From positions 1-64,000 of the forward strand of contig CACKRO010000006.1 in the NCBI GenBank assembly GCA_902602695.1: a stretch of 64,000 nt of DNA, read 5' to 3'. The DNA is from an uncultured Alphaproteobacteria bacterium. GTDB lineage: Bacteria; Pseudomonadota; Alphaproteobacteria; HIMB59; GCA-002718135. Below the pieces are notes generated by a model. The model saw only the letters and a program-made list of their open reading frames with translations, was not told the origin of the DNA and did no database searches. Shown here in pieces: positions 1 to 8,608 of this stretch. Position 1 is the first letter of the stretch. The number at the start of each line of letters is the position of its first letter. The translations under genes were made by a program, and so were the position numbers.

Positions 1-1333
1 TAAAATTTTCAGTTTTGTTTAGTTGGGTTTGATTTAGTATAACACCATTATTATCTATCACTCCAGATATTCCATTATTAGAAACACGAATAATTGGCTT
101 ATTAAATTCTGCAGCTCTGATTTTAGTCAGATAGAAATGTTGATAGGGGCCTAGATAATCACCAAACCAAAAATCATTTGTAATATTAACAATAAAATTA
201 CTTTTGTTATTAACTTTATTTAAAAGTTTCCAATAAAAAACAATTTCATAACAAATCACAGGTATAAAACTTATATTATTTTGTAAATTAATTACTCTTT
301 CAATTTTACCTTTTGAAAAATTATTTGGACCGACAATGCTTTCTAAAAAAGTAAGTGAATTCCTTAATGGTAGAAATTCTCCAAAGGGAACAAGTATTTT
401 TTTATCAAAGTAAGCAACACTTGTGGAATTAATACTTGTTAAACTATTATAGTATTTATTATTCTCATATCTTGTAGCTCCAATAATTAATGTTTGATTT
501 TCTTTTAAAGAATCTTTTATAATTTTTAGTTCAAGATCATCTAAAAGATAAGGAAAATTATTTTCTCCAAAAATAAGAAGATCTGCGGTACTTTCATTAA
601 TGTGTTTAATTATTCTTTGAAGTTTTTTTTCGGCTGTCAAAGATTTGTCATTATTTTTAAAATTTAATTGAAAAATTTCCAAATTAATTGTTTTTATCTT
701 AGAATTATTTTTTTCAGTATCAAAATTTGATATCAATAAACTAATTATTGGTAAAGCAATAAACAATGAAAGATAACGGAATTCTTTTTTAAAGTTTTCT
801 TTAGTTAAAAAAATGAATGGTAAGCAGAATATCTGAATAATTAAATAACTTGAGAATAATGTTCCGAATGATTTTAGTGAAAAAAGTAAATATTCATTGC
901 TGGATAATATTAACGAAAATGTAAACCAGGGAAACCCATATAAAAATACAGATATTATATATTCACTAGATGTGAACATAAATGGAATAAGAAAAATTAT
1001 TGGAATATTTTTGCCTAATTTTAAAATTATTGTAAATATTGAACTTAAAATTACAGATAACAATATTATTAGTAACAAAAAAAATAAGTAAAAATTTTTA
1101 GTTTCTTCAAAAACAAAAAAGGGATTCTTAACCCAAAATAAATAACTAATAAAGAAGCCAAATCCAAAAATTGAGAATTTTTTAAAAATATTTAAATTAC
1201 TTTGATTTTGTCTATTTGAATCTAATAACAAACATAAAGAAGGAAAAATGATAAAACCAAGTGGTAAGAAAAAATATGGAGGAAATAGAAGTGAGGTTAA
1301 AAGTCCTAAGATTAAATAAATTAAAATACTCAA
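1..1333 (-). CDS. lnt: Apolipoprotein N-acyltransferase Lnt (partial, C-terminus beyond window edge)
   Basis: Lnt transfers the third acyl chain from a phospholipid to the N-terminal cysteine of lipoproteins at the inner membrane. About 444 codons are present; the usual length is near 500, so the C-terminal part lies outside the window. The N-terminal 200 residues are strongly hydrophobic, followed by a nitrilase-like domain. The Glu-Lys-Cys triad is visible: Glu near residue 255 (GENNFP), Lys near 311 (DKKILVPFGEF) and Cys near 360 (PVICYEI), close to E. coli positions 267/335/387. The start is TTG and overlaps the TGA stop of the upstream corC-like gene in TTGA, which fits translational coupling. 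It is the last gene of the miaB-phoH-ybeY-corC-lnt run. Confidence 0.9.
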   Translation of the reverse strand, partial: MSILIYLILGLLTSLLFPPYFFLPLGFIIFPSLCLLLDSNRQNQSNLNIFKKFSIFGFGFFISYLFWVKNPFFVFEETKNFYLFFLLLIILLSVILSSIFTIILKLGKNIPIIFLIPFMFTSSEYIISVFLYGFPWFTFSLILSSNEYLLFSLKSFGTLFSSYLIIQIFCLPFIFLTKENFKKEFRYLSLFIALPIISLLISNFDTEKNNSKIKTINLEIFQLNFKNNDKSLTAEKKLQRIIKHINESTADLLIFGENNFPYLLDDLELKIIKDSLKENQTLIIGATRYENNKYYNSLTSINSTSVAYFDKKILVPFGEFLPLRNSLTFLESIVGPNNFSKGKIERVINLQNNISFIPVICYEIVFYWKLLNKVNNKSNFIVNITNDFWFGDYLGPYQHFYLTKIRAAEFNKPIIRVSNNGISGVIDNNGVILNQTQLNKTENF

Positions 1334-2178
1334 TTATTTTTATTTACTTCAACTATTTCAATTTTTCTATTATTTGATTTAACGATCTTGATTCTAAGTT
1401 CATCATTAAAATCTATTACCTCATTATTTTTTGGTATCCTATTTATTTTTTCATATACTAGACCGCCTACAGAGGATGTTTCATCATTTTCATTTCTTGA
1501 AATATTAATTGCAAAGAATTCTTCTAAATCTTCTACTCTATAACTAGCATCTACAGTTATTGAATTATCTGATTTCTTATAAACTAATTCTTCTTCATCT
1601 TCGGCATCATGTTCATCTTCTATTTCACCAACAATTTCTTCAACTAAATCTTCTATCGTAACCAATCCGTCTACACCTCCAACTCCATCAACGACGAGCC
1701 CTATATGAATCCTCGATGATCTCATTGTTTTTAGTAAGTCTAAAATTGGTGACTTTGGAGCAACATATAAAACATCTCTTATAATTTCACTCATTTGAAA
1801 TGTATCTTGAGATGATTTAATAAAATCTTTTATATGGAAGAAGCCAATTACGTTATCAATATTTTTTTCATATACTGGAAATCTAGAATGCCCCTCCTCT
1901 TTAATGACTTCTAAAATTTCATTATAAGATTTCTCTTGATCTAGAGCTATTATTTCACTTCTTGGTATCATTAAATCTTCAACACTTTTTTCGTTCAAAT
2001 TTACAATATTCTTAATTAGATTTTTCTCATTATTATCATTGATATCTTCAAGTCCTTTATCATCTTCATCATTGGCTATAAAATTTAATATATCTTCTTT
2101 TGTCGAATCATTAGATAGCAGTTTTTTAATTATCCAATTTTTCCAGCTTGATGATTTATCAGCGTTATTTGTACTCAT
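1330..2178 (-). CDS. CorC/HlyC-type CBS-domain protein
   Basis: This 282-residue protein belongs to the CorC/TlyC family: two CBS repeats (about 70-195) and a C-terminal CorC_HlyC domain (about 205-280). Recognisable signatures are DLMIPRSEI in the first CBS repeat and SVGGLVYEKINRIP in the C-terminal domain. There is no transmembrane DUF21 part, so it is the short soluble form. In proteobacteria this gene usually sits between ybeY and lnt, as here. The family is linked to Mg/Co efflux or, in old literature, hemolysin; the physiological role is not settled. Its ATG overlaps the TGA of ybeY. Confidence 0.88.
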   Translation of the reverse strand: MSTNNADKSSSWKNWIIKKLLSNDSTKEDILNFIANDEDDKGLEDINDNNEKNLIKNIVNLNEKSVEDLMIPRSEIIALDQEKSYNEILEVIKEEGHSRFPVYEKNIDNVIGFFHIKDFIKSSQDTFQMSEIIRDVLYVAPKSPILDLLKTMRSSRIHIGLVVDGVGGVDGLVTIEDLVEEIVGEIEDEHDAEDEEELVYKKSDNSITVDASYRVEDLEEFFAINISRNENDETSSVGGLVYEKINRIPKNNEVIDFNDELRIKIVKSNNRKIEIVEVNKNN

Positions 2179-2657
2179 TTAATTAAGTAAGGATTTTTTA
2201 TTCCAAATAATCCTAAAATTTTTATCTCCTCTTTTTTCATTTTTTTAAAATCTAAATCTTTTCTATGATGATATCCATTTATATGCAATAAACTATGAAT
2301 TAGTAAATGGTTAAAATGATCATATATGCTAACTTTGTTGCTACGTATAAATTTTTCAATAGTATCTATGGAAAAAAAAATATCACAATATAAAATTTTT
2401 CCAACATTTTTATTTGAATTCTTAGAAATAAAAGTAAGAACATCTGTATCTGTTTGTTTATTTTTATAGCTTTTATTAAGTTTTATCATTTTTGATTTAT
2501 CTGTTAAAATTATATTTAATTCAAATCTATAATTTCTTTTAAAATAAGATCTCATCTTATTTATAGTGTTTTTTGTAATAGTCTTAATTTTGGGTACTCG
2601 CCTTGGCCATTTTTTTGATTCTGAAAAAAAATCAACTTTTATGTTTTTCATATGCAT
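2175..2657 (-). CDS. ybeY: Endoribonuclease YbeY (rRNA maturation factor)
   Basis: YbeY is a zinc-dependent endoribonuclease needed for 16S rRNA 3' end maturation and ribosome quality control. The H-x3-H-x5-H metal motif is intact at His121, His125 and His131 (HSLLHINGYHH). The length of 160 is normal. The gene overlaps phoH by 26 bases and corC by 4 bases. The annotated first Met is followed two codons later by a second Met (MKNIKVDFF), which could be the true start. Confidence 0.93.
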   Translation of the reverse strand: MHMKNIKVDFFSESKKWPRRVPKIKTITKNTINKMRSYFKRNYRFELNIILTDKSKMIKLNKSYKNKQTDTDVLTFISKNSNKNVGKILYCDIFFSIDTIEKFIRSNKVSIYDHFNHLLIHSLLHINGYHHRKDLDFKKMKKEEIKILGLFGIKNPYLIK

Positions 2658-3591
2658 TAATTATTTTTTTTACTAAATCATGTCGGACAACATCCTTTTC
2701 TGTTAATTCAATAAAACCTATATCGTTAACTTTATTTAATTTTTTTAATGCATCCTTAAGCCCTGAGTCTTTTTCGCTTACAAGATCAATTTGTGTAATA
2801 TCTCCTACAACCACCATTTGGCTATTTTTACCTAATCTAGTTAAAAACATTTTCATTTGTGTCTTTGTTGTATTTTGAGCTTCATCTAAAATTATAAAAC
2901 AATCTTCAAGGGTTCTTCCTCTCATAAAGGCAATTGGCGCTATTTCTATTGTGTTGTTAAGTAATTTTTTTTCTACCTGTTCATAAGGTAACATTGAATA
3001 TAAAGCATCATAGATAGGTCTCAAAAAAGGGTCTACTTTTTCTTTCAAATCTCCAGGAAGGAAGCCTAATTTTTCTCCAGCTTCAACAGCTGGTCTTGAT
3101 AAAATTATTTTATTTACTTTGCCATCTTGCAATGCAGAAACTGCTTTGGCAACAGCCAAATAAGTTTTTCCTGTTCCAGCAGGACCAATAGCAAATGTTA
3201 TATTTTTAGTATTTAGTAGTTGTAGATATTTATTTTGTATTTCAGTTCTTGGTATAATTTTTCTTTTTTTAGTTTGAATAAATAAATCCATCTGTTTGTC
3301 TGACTTAATATTCATAGATATTAAACTTTTATTATCTCTAATTCTATCCTCATCTATTACAGCACCATTTTGTGCTTCTTTAAATAAGTTAAGAATAGTT
3401 TTCTTAGTTTCAAAAATTGATTTTTTATTACCTGATATTTTGATTTTATTTCCACGGTATTGGATTTTAACTTGATTAATTTTTTCTATAAGAGATAAAT
3501 TCCTATCATTGATTCCAAATAAGTTACTTAAAATTGTATTATCTTCTAATTCTAATTCTAAATTTTCGTTTTTATTTAATATATCTGACAT
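2632..3591 (-). CDS. PhoH family ATPase (PhoH-like, YbeZ type)
   Basis: A P-loop ATPase of the PhoH/YbeZ family, thought to work with YbeY in RNA metabolism. The Walker A motif GPAGTGKT is at about 136-143 and the Walker B-like IILDEAQN near 233-240. The N-terminal region (about 20-75) resembles the KH-like fold typical of this family. The length of 319 is usual. The start overlaps the end of miaB by 16 bases, placing it in one translationally coupled operon. Confidence 0.93.
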   Translation of the reverse strand: MSDILNKNENLELELEDNTILSNLFGINDRNLSLIEKINQVKIQYRGNKIKISGNKKSIFETKKTILNLFKEAQNGAVIDEDRIRDNKSLISMNIKSDKQMDLFIQTKKRKIIPRTEIQNKYLQLLNTKNITFAIGPAGTGKTYLAVAKAVSALQDGKVNKIILSRPAVEAGEKLGFLPGDLKEKVDPFLRPIYDALYSMLPYEQVEKKLLNNTIEIAPIAFMRGRTLEDCFIILDEAQNTTKTQMKMFLTRLGKNSQMVVVGDITQIDLVSEKDSGLKDALKKLNKVNDIGFIELTEKDVVRHDLVKKIINAYEKHKS

Positions 3592-4880
3592 TCAAGTGCA
3601 AAATTAGTTGAGTTTGTAATTTTAACATCCATAATTTGATTTAATAAATTTTTTTTCGAGTTAATAAATGTACTTTGATTGTAGATTGTACGACCTATAA
3701 ATTGATCTTTGTGTCTTCCTATCTTTTCAAATAATACTTCCATTTTTTTATTAACAAATGATTTATTAAAATTTATTTGTTGTTGTGTGAGTAATGATTG
3801 TAATGCACTTAAGCGCGCTTTTTTGTCTGACAAACTAATGTTATCTTTATTTTGAGCAGGTGTTCCTGGTCTTGGACTATAAATGAATGAATAAGCAATA
3901 ACAAAATTTACTTTTTCAATAAATTTCATTGTATCTTCAAAATCTTTGTCTGTTTCTTCTGGGAAACCGACAATAAAATCCGATGAAAGAGCAATATCAG
4001 GACGAACATTTCTAATTTTTTCAACTATTCTTAGATAATCATCAGCTGTGTGTTTTCTATTCATTTTTTTTAAAATTTTATCTGAGCCAGATTGAATAGG
4101 TAAGTGAAGAAAAGGCATAAGTTTTGAATTAGCAGCATGGGCATTTATGAGAGAGACTTTCATATCGATAGGATGCGATGTCATATATCTAATCCTCTTA
4201 ATTTCTTCAATTTCACCTATCTTATTAATCAAATAAGCTAGATCTTTTGATTTTCCATCAGAGGCAGTACCATGATAGGCATTAACATTTTGACCTAATA
4301 AAATTATTTCTTTTATTCCATTTGATACATATTTTTTTGTTTCTTCTACTATATCATCAACTGGTCTAGAAAATTCAGGTCCTCTTGTATATGGCACTAC
4401 ACAAAAAGAACAAAACTTATCACACCCTTCTTGAATAGATAGAAATTCAGAAGATAAATTAGAAGAATTGAAAATTAAGTTTTTAAATTTTTCATTTTGC
4501 AAGAACTCACTATTTTCAATTTCGTCTACTTTATCAATCATATCAGGTAATTTGTGATATGACTGAGGTCCTACAACATAATCAACTGATGGAGATCTTT
4601 TTTTAATTTCAAGACCTTCGGCCTGAGCTACACAACCGGCAACAACTAATTTCATATTCTGCTTTTTATCTTTAATTTTTTTAACTCTACCAATATCAGA
4701 GTAGACTTTATCAACTGCCTTTTCTCTAATATGACAAGTATTTAAAACAGTTAGATCTGCCTTTGAAATATCATCAGTTATTTGATATCCTTTATTTGAA
4801 AACAAATCTTTAATACGATTGCTGTCATATACATTCATCTGACAACCATATGATTTTATATAAATATATTTATTACTCAT
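3576..4880 (-). CDS. miaB: tRNA-2-methylthio-N6-dimethylallyladenosine synthase MiaB
   Basis: This radical-SAM methylthiotransferase modifies A37 of tRNAs reading UNN codons. All six cluster cysteines are present: Cys13, Cys49 and Cys83 in the N-terminal UPF0004 domain, and Cys153, Cys157 and Cys160 in the radical-SAM motif CDKFCSFC. A C-terminal TRAM-like region follows. The length of 434 is typical. Upstream is an acetyltransferase gene overlapping by 8 bases, downstream phoH, so it is part of a long minus-strand operon. Confidence 0.96.
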   Translation of the reverse strand: MSNKYIYIKSYGCQMNVYDSNRIKDLFSNKGYQITDDISKADLTVLNTCHIREKAVDKVYSDIGRVKKIKDKKQNMKLVVAGCVAQAEGLEIKKRSPSVDYVVGPQSYHKLPDMIDKVDEIENSEFLQNEKFKNLIFNSSNLSSEFLSIQEGCDKFCSFCVVPYTRGPEFSRPVDDIVEETKKYVSNGIKEIILLGQNVNAYHGTASDGKSKDLAYLINKIGEIEEIKRIRYMTSHPIDMKVSLINAHAANSKLMPFLHLPIQSGSDKILKKMNRKHTADDYLRIVEKIRNVRPDIALSSDFIVGFPEETDKDFEDTMKFIEKVNFVIAYSFIYSPRPGTPAQNKDNISLSDKKARLSALQSLLTQQQINFNKSFVNKKMEVLFEKIGRHKDQFIGRTIYNQSTFINSKKNLLNQIMDVKITNSTNFALECQIY

Positions 4881-5352
4881 AATTAATTTTTTTTATGAAG
4901 CATTTAGCATGAATGTTTTTGTCATTATACCTATAATAGTTATGTCTAAAATTTAAAAAAACAAAGTTGTTTTTTTGATAAAAACTAATTGCACCTACAT
5001 TATCTTCAGCAACTTCAATAAAAATCTTTGAAAAATTAACATTATTTGTTTCAATATAATTTAATAACTTTGTTGCAATTTTTTTTCTTCTTAGATCTTT
5101 TGATACAAATAAAATATGCAGTTCAAAATCATATGCATTATCATTTTTAATAGTATCACCAATTAACACTCCTGCTAAGTTTTCAGCCTCATAGTAACCT
5201 ATGGAGTAATTATTGTTTTTGCTAAATTGGCTTTCAATATTTTTTTTATTCCAGCCTATCATTTTGAAATAATTAAATTCATTACTATTATCATCTATAA
5301 ACTTAATAATTGATGATAATTGTTCTTTATTAATAAAGCTAATTCTATTCAA
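4873..5352 (-). CDS. rimI: GNAT acetyltransferase, RimI-like
   Basis: A 159-residue GNAT-fold N-acetyltransferase. The acetyl-CoA loop region is seen in DLRRKKIATKLL (about 88-99), followed by IFIEVAEDN and AISFYQKNNF, both typical of RimI, which acetylates the N-terminus of ribosomal protein S18. It directly follows tsaB with a 4-base overlap, the normal tsaB-rimI neighbourhood in proteobacteria. The RimI assignment rests on this context and overall pattern; the exact substrate is inferred. Confidence 0.75.
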   Translation of the reverse strand: MNRISFINKEQLSSIIKFIDDNSNEFNYFKMIGWNKKNIESQFSKNNNYSIGYYEAENLAGVLIGDTIKNDNAYDFELHILFVSKDLRRKKIATKLLNYIETNNVNFSKIFIEVAEDNVGAISFYQKNNFVFLNFRHNYYRYNDKNIHAKCFIKKINYE

Positions 5353-5960
5353 TTTAGTAATTGATTATTGGATATATAAATTGGTTTAATAATAATATTT
5401 TTTTTAAAAGTTAAATTGCTATAATTATTATAAAATTCCTCAAAAAAAGAAAACTTCATTTGTTCTAGTTCATTATTTTCATTAATTTTACTATTATTAA
5501 AAAGAATTAAATCAATATATTTGGGGATTGAATATTTATTATTTTCAATTTTAAAGTATTCCATTTTATTATCTTTAATCTTATAACATAAAAATTTCTG
5601 CTTGTTAGATGAGGTTATAAAAACTGCCAAATTTTTTCTAGAATGTTTTATTGAATTAAATTTTAAGATATCTTCAATAGATAATGGGTAATAGGGAATA
5701 TTACGAGAAATCATTAGACCAGATATAAATGCTGACCCAACTCTTAAACTTGTATAAGACCCAGGACCAATTGTCGTTGAAATTTTTTTAAGATTTTTTG
5801 TTAAATTTAATCGTTTATCTATTTCTATATAGGATTGTATGATGTTATCACTCAACTTATCTGTTTCAGATTGAGTAATTTTCTGTTGTAATATTATTTT
5901 GTTGTCATCAATTACACAAAACTCTGGTATTGATGATATAATATCTAAAAATAATAACAT
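5349..5960 (-). CDS. tsaB: tRNA threonylcarbamoyladenosine biosynthesis protein TsaB
   Basis: TsaB is the regulatory partner of TsaD in t6A37 synthesis. The N-terminal strand-forming MLLFLDIIS and the TTIGPGSYTSLRVG segment (about 62-75) match the TsaB signature GPGSFTGLRIG. The length of 203 is close to the family norm, and the C-terminal half is divergent. The ATG directly abuts the ATG of the divergent deacetylase gene with no base between, so its promoter must lie inside that gene. Confidence 0.85.
   Translation of the reverse strand: MLLFLDIISSIPEFCVIDDNKIILQQKITQSETDKLSDNIIQSYIEIDKRLNLTKNLKKISTTIGPGSYTSLRVGSAFISGLMISRNIPYYPLSIEDILKFNSIKHSRKNLAVFITSSNKQKFLCYKIKDNKMEYFKIENNKYSIPKYIDLILFNNSKINENNELEQMKFSFFEEFYNNYSNLTFKKNIIIKPIYISNNQLLN
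5934..5942 (+). promoter_or_regulatory. Extended -10 promoter for the deacetylase gene, inside tsaB
   Basis: TGATATAAT is a perfect extended -10 element (TG-n-TATAAT) lying in the first codons of tsaB on the opposite strand. It ends 18 bases before the plus-strand ATG, giving a predicted leader of about 10 bases. No consensus -35 is visible, which extended -10 promoters do not require. Confidence 0.45.
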
Positions 5961-6989
5961 ATGAAATTATATAACTACATTCTATTGCTGTTTTTAAAAA
6001 GTATTTCTTTGACTTTTTTATTAGTAAGTGGCGCCTTTTCAAATGAAGTGAAGAATTCAGCAACAGTATTTATGTATCATAAATTTGGAGTTGCTAAATA
6101 CCCTTCAACCAGTGTAACTATTGATCAACTTAATAGTCATATTGTAGAATTAACTAAGGAAAAATATACTATTAAGTCATTAGATTTTATTATTGATACA
6201 ATTATTAATGATGGTGATCTTCCAGCAAATACTATTGGTATAAGTATAGATGACGCTGATAAGTCTTTTTTAGAAGTTGGATGGCCTTTATTTAAAAAAA
6301 ATAATATTCCTGTAACATTATTTGTAACAACAGGGACAATTTCAAATAATAAAAAATATATTAACTGGGATCAAATAAGAAAACTTAAAGGAGAAGGTGT
6401 AGTAATTGGTGCACACTCTCATACACATGCTCACATGCCAGATATAAGTATTGAAGAAGTAAGAGATGAAATAGAAACATCTAATAAAATTTTCTTAAAA
6501 GAACTTGGGGAAATACCAACTTTATTTGCATTTCCTTATGGTGAGACAACAAATGAAATAATTGAATTAGTAAAAGAATTTAAATTTAAAGTTGCTTTTG
6601 GTCAGCATTCCGGAATAATTAATGAAACTTCTAACATGTATTATCTCCCAAGATTTTCATTAAATGAAAGATATGGTGAAATAGATAGAGTAAAATTTGC
6701 TGCATCCTCTAAAGGATTGGGTGTTTATGACTTTATACCTCAAAACCCAACGATTAAACAAAACCCGCCATTCATAGGTTTCTCTCTTCTTGATGATAAG
6801 AAAGTTCAATCTCTAGATTGTTTTATATTTGATAGTAAAGGTCAAGTTGATAGAGAAATTTATAAATTTAATGAAAGAATTGAAATAAGACTTTCAAGAG
6901 AGTTGAATCCTGGAAGATCAAGAATGAATTGTACGGTTAAAGATAGTGAAGGCAATTGGAGATGGTTTGGCCACCAATTCTATTTTTAA
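5961..6989 (+). CDS. Exported polysaccharide deacetylase (NodB/CE4 family)
   Basis: A 342-residue protein with an N-terminal signal peptide (hydrophobic residues about 5-27, ending near FSNE) and a NodB homology domain. The metal-binding CE4 motifs appear as SIDDAD (motif 1, Ser-Ile in place of the usual Thr-Phe), GAHSHTHAHM (motif 2) and FAFPYGE (motif 3). After about residue 250 comes a separate C-terminal beta-rich domain ending in RMNCTVKDSEGNWRWFGHQF. It probably deacetylates an envelope or extracellular polysaccharide; the substrate is unknown. Start codon and stop codon abut the neighbouring genes on both sides. Confidence 0.85.
   Translation: MKLYNYILLLFLKSISLTFLLVSGAFSNEVKNSATVFMYHKFGVAKYPSTSVTIDQLNSHIVELTKEKYTIKSLDFIIDTIINDGDLPANTIGISIDDADKSFLEVGWPLFKKNNIPVTLFVTTGTISNNKKYINWDQIRKLKGEGVVIGAHSHTHAHMPDISIEEVRDEIETSNKIFLKELGEIPTLFAFPYGETTNEIIELVKEFKFKVAFGQHSGIINETSNMYYLPRFSLNERYGEIDRVKFAASSKGLGVYDFIPQNPTIKQNPPFIGFSLLDDKKVQSLDCFIFDSKGQVDREIYKFNERIEIRLSRELNPGRSRMNCTVKDSEGNWRWFGHQFYF
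5966..5971 (-). promoter_or_regulatory. Possible -10 box for tsaB inside the divergent gene
   Basis: TATAAT on the minus strand ends five bases before the tsaB ATG and lies within codons 2-4 of the divergent deacetylase gene. If used, the transcript would start at or next to the A of ATG and be essentially leaderless. No clear -35 element is seen. In AT-rich DNA such hexamers also occur by chance. Confidence 0.35.
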
Positions 6990-7982
6990 TTAATAAGAAA
7001 TATTTTTTTGATCAAAAATACTAAATTTATTACTTTTAATAACTTGTTTTATGGTTTTAATATAATTCTCATCTTCTGCGTAAGTACTTAATCTATCAAC
7101 TAGCAAGTTAACATTTGAAAAATTATTTCTTGTTCTCATAATATTCCGAATATCTCGGAAATCTTCATAGGCATAATGGGAATTAATATTGTTAAAGTAT
7201 GACTCAACGCTGTTATTGTAAGAATTGAAAGCTTTGATTAGATGAGTTTCACCATTTTCTCTTTCAAGTGGGATAACACCTTTAGTATTATCATAGGTAT
7301 ATTCACCAAATAATGCATTATATTCCTGAGCAAATCTAGATGAGCCCCAACCACTTTCAATTGCAGCTTGAGCTAAAACAATTGAGTTTGGAATCATTTC
7401 AACCCTTAAAAGAAGTTTATCAATAATTTCCATTTTATGTTCATTATCGAATTTAATTTTATATTTTTTTGATAATTTTCTTAATTTGTTTAGCTCAAAA
7501 CTATTTAGTGAATTATTTTCAGTAAGATTCGAGCGTAGTATCATTAGATCATTTCTATTTGATAAAATTTTTTGATTTTCATTTATTATTAGCGGTAGAA
7601 CTATTTTAACAAATTGTTGTTTTTGCTGATTTAAATGCTGAAAGTCTGTTTCAGATAAATTTGATACTAAATTAACTTTTTCAATTTTTTCAATATTAGA
7701 ATATGATTTTGGATGTAACGGTTTAGTTTTAATATTTACTAAAAATTTATTTGATTTAAATTTATTAAGAACATCATTTTTTAAAATATCTTTTTCAGAA
7801 TAAAGTTTATTAATTGTATATGAATCATAAGTCTTACAGTAGTTTAAAACAAGCTCATCTAAATCTGCATTTAGTTTATACTTTACATCTAGTGTTGGTG
7901 ATTTCTCCTCAAAAGCAATAGTTGGAATTGAAACTACAAGTCCAATAATTATAAATGGATATAAAAAAAGTTTATGCATCAA
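6990..7982 (-). CDS. Bax-like protein with glucosaminidase domain
   Basis: The C-terminal half (about 185-325) is a glucosaminidase-type peptidoglycan hydrolase domain of the Bax/FlgJ-like group, with the catalytic Glu region LAQAAIESGWGSSRFA and the downstream NALFGEYTYD. An N-terminal hydrophobic stretch (about 4-23) looks like a signal peptide or membrane anchor. The middle is charged and low in complexity. It overlaps the end of nfuA by 11 bases. Its stop abuts the stop of the convergent deacetylase gene. Likely role is cleavage of N-acetylglucosamine linkages in the periplasm. Confidence 0.82.
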   Translation of the reverse strand: MMHKLFLYPFIIIGLVVSIPTIAFEEKSPTLDVKYKLNADLDELVLNYCKTYDSYTINKLYSEKDILKNDVLNKFKSNKFLVNIKTKPLHPKSYSNIEKIEKVNLVSNLSETDFQHLNQQKQQFVKIVLPLIINENQKILSNRNDLMILRSNLTENNSLNSFELNKLRKLSKKYKIKFDNEHKMEIIDKLLLRVEMIPNSIVLAQAAIESGWGSSRFAQEYNALFGEYTYDNTKGVIPLERENGETHLIKAFNSYNNSVESYFNNINSHYAYEDFRDIRNIMRTRNNFSNVNLLVDRLSTYAEDENYIKTIKQVIKSNKFSIFDQKNISY

Positions 7983-8535
7983 TTGGTCTTACTTCTTGGA
8001 CCTCAGGAACATAATGCTTGAGCATATTTTCTATTCCCATTTTAAGTGTAGCAGTAGAACTTGGGCAACCAGAGCATGCACCTTGCATATGCAGGTAGAC
8101 AACTCCGTCCTTAAAACTGTCATAAACAATATCACCACCATCCATTGCTACAGCTGGTCTAACCCTAGTATCTAGTAATTCTTTAATCTGCTTAACAATA
8201 TCTGTATCATTTTCATCAACCTTCAGCGAAGTATCATCATTCTTTTTTGGATTATTAATCGTTACATCACCAGAGTTATAGTGATCCATTATAGATCCTA
8301 GAATTAATGGCTTCATAACTTGCCAGTCTAAAGATTGATTTTTTGTTATAGTAATAAAATCACTACCAAAAAATACGCCTTCCACACCCTCTAATTCAAA
8401 TAAACGTTTCGCAAACGGGGAATTAGATCCTTCTTCAACATTCTGAAAAAAAGCTGTTCCTTCTTCCATCACAACTTTACCAGGAAGGAACTTTAACGTT
8501 TGCGGATTTGGTGTTTGTTCAGTTTGTATAAACAT
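7972..8535 (-). CDS. nfuA: Fe-S cluster carrier NfuA-like (Nfu_N plus NifU C-terminal domain)
   Basis: A 187-residue Nfu scaffold/carrier. The N-terminal Nfu_N domain begins FIQTEQTPNPQTLKFLPG, a very conserved start in alphaproteobacteria and mitochondria. The C-terminal NifU domain carries the cluster-binding CxxC at Cys154 and Cys157 (GACSGCPSS). It delivers Fe-S clusters to target enzymes such as MiaB-type proteins. The start is secure because the conserved N-terminus begins at this ATG. Confidence 0.94.
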   Translation of the reverse strand: MFIQTEQTPNPQTLKFLPGKVVMEEGTAFFQNVEEGSNSPFAKRLFELEGVEGVFFGSDFITITKNQSLDWQVMKPLILGSIMDHYNSGDVTINNPKKNDDTSLKVDENDTDIVKQIKELLDTRVRPAVAMDGGDIVYDSFKDGVVYLHMQGACSGCPSSTATLKMGIENMLKHYVPEVQEVRPIDA

Positions 8536-8608
8536 ATGCTTTATATATAGTTATTAATATGTCTTTAGTATGAATTTTATAAAAAAAAATATTAAATTTG
8601 GGGAGTTT

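Noticed and set aside
897-1091. 64-codon plus-strand reading frame
   Set aside because: It lies inside lnt on the opposite strand, which has a complete set of catalytic residues.
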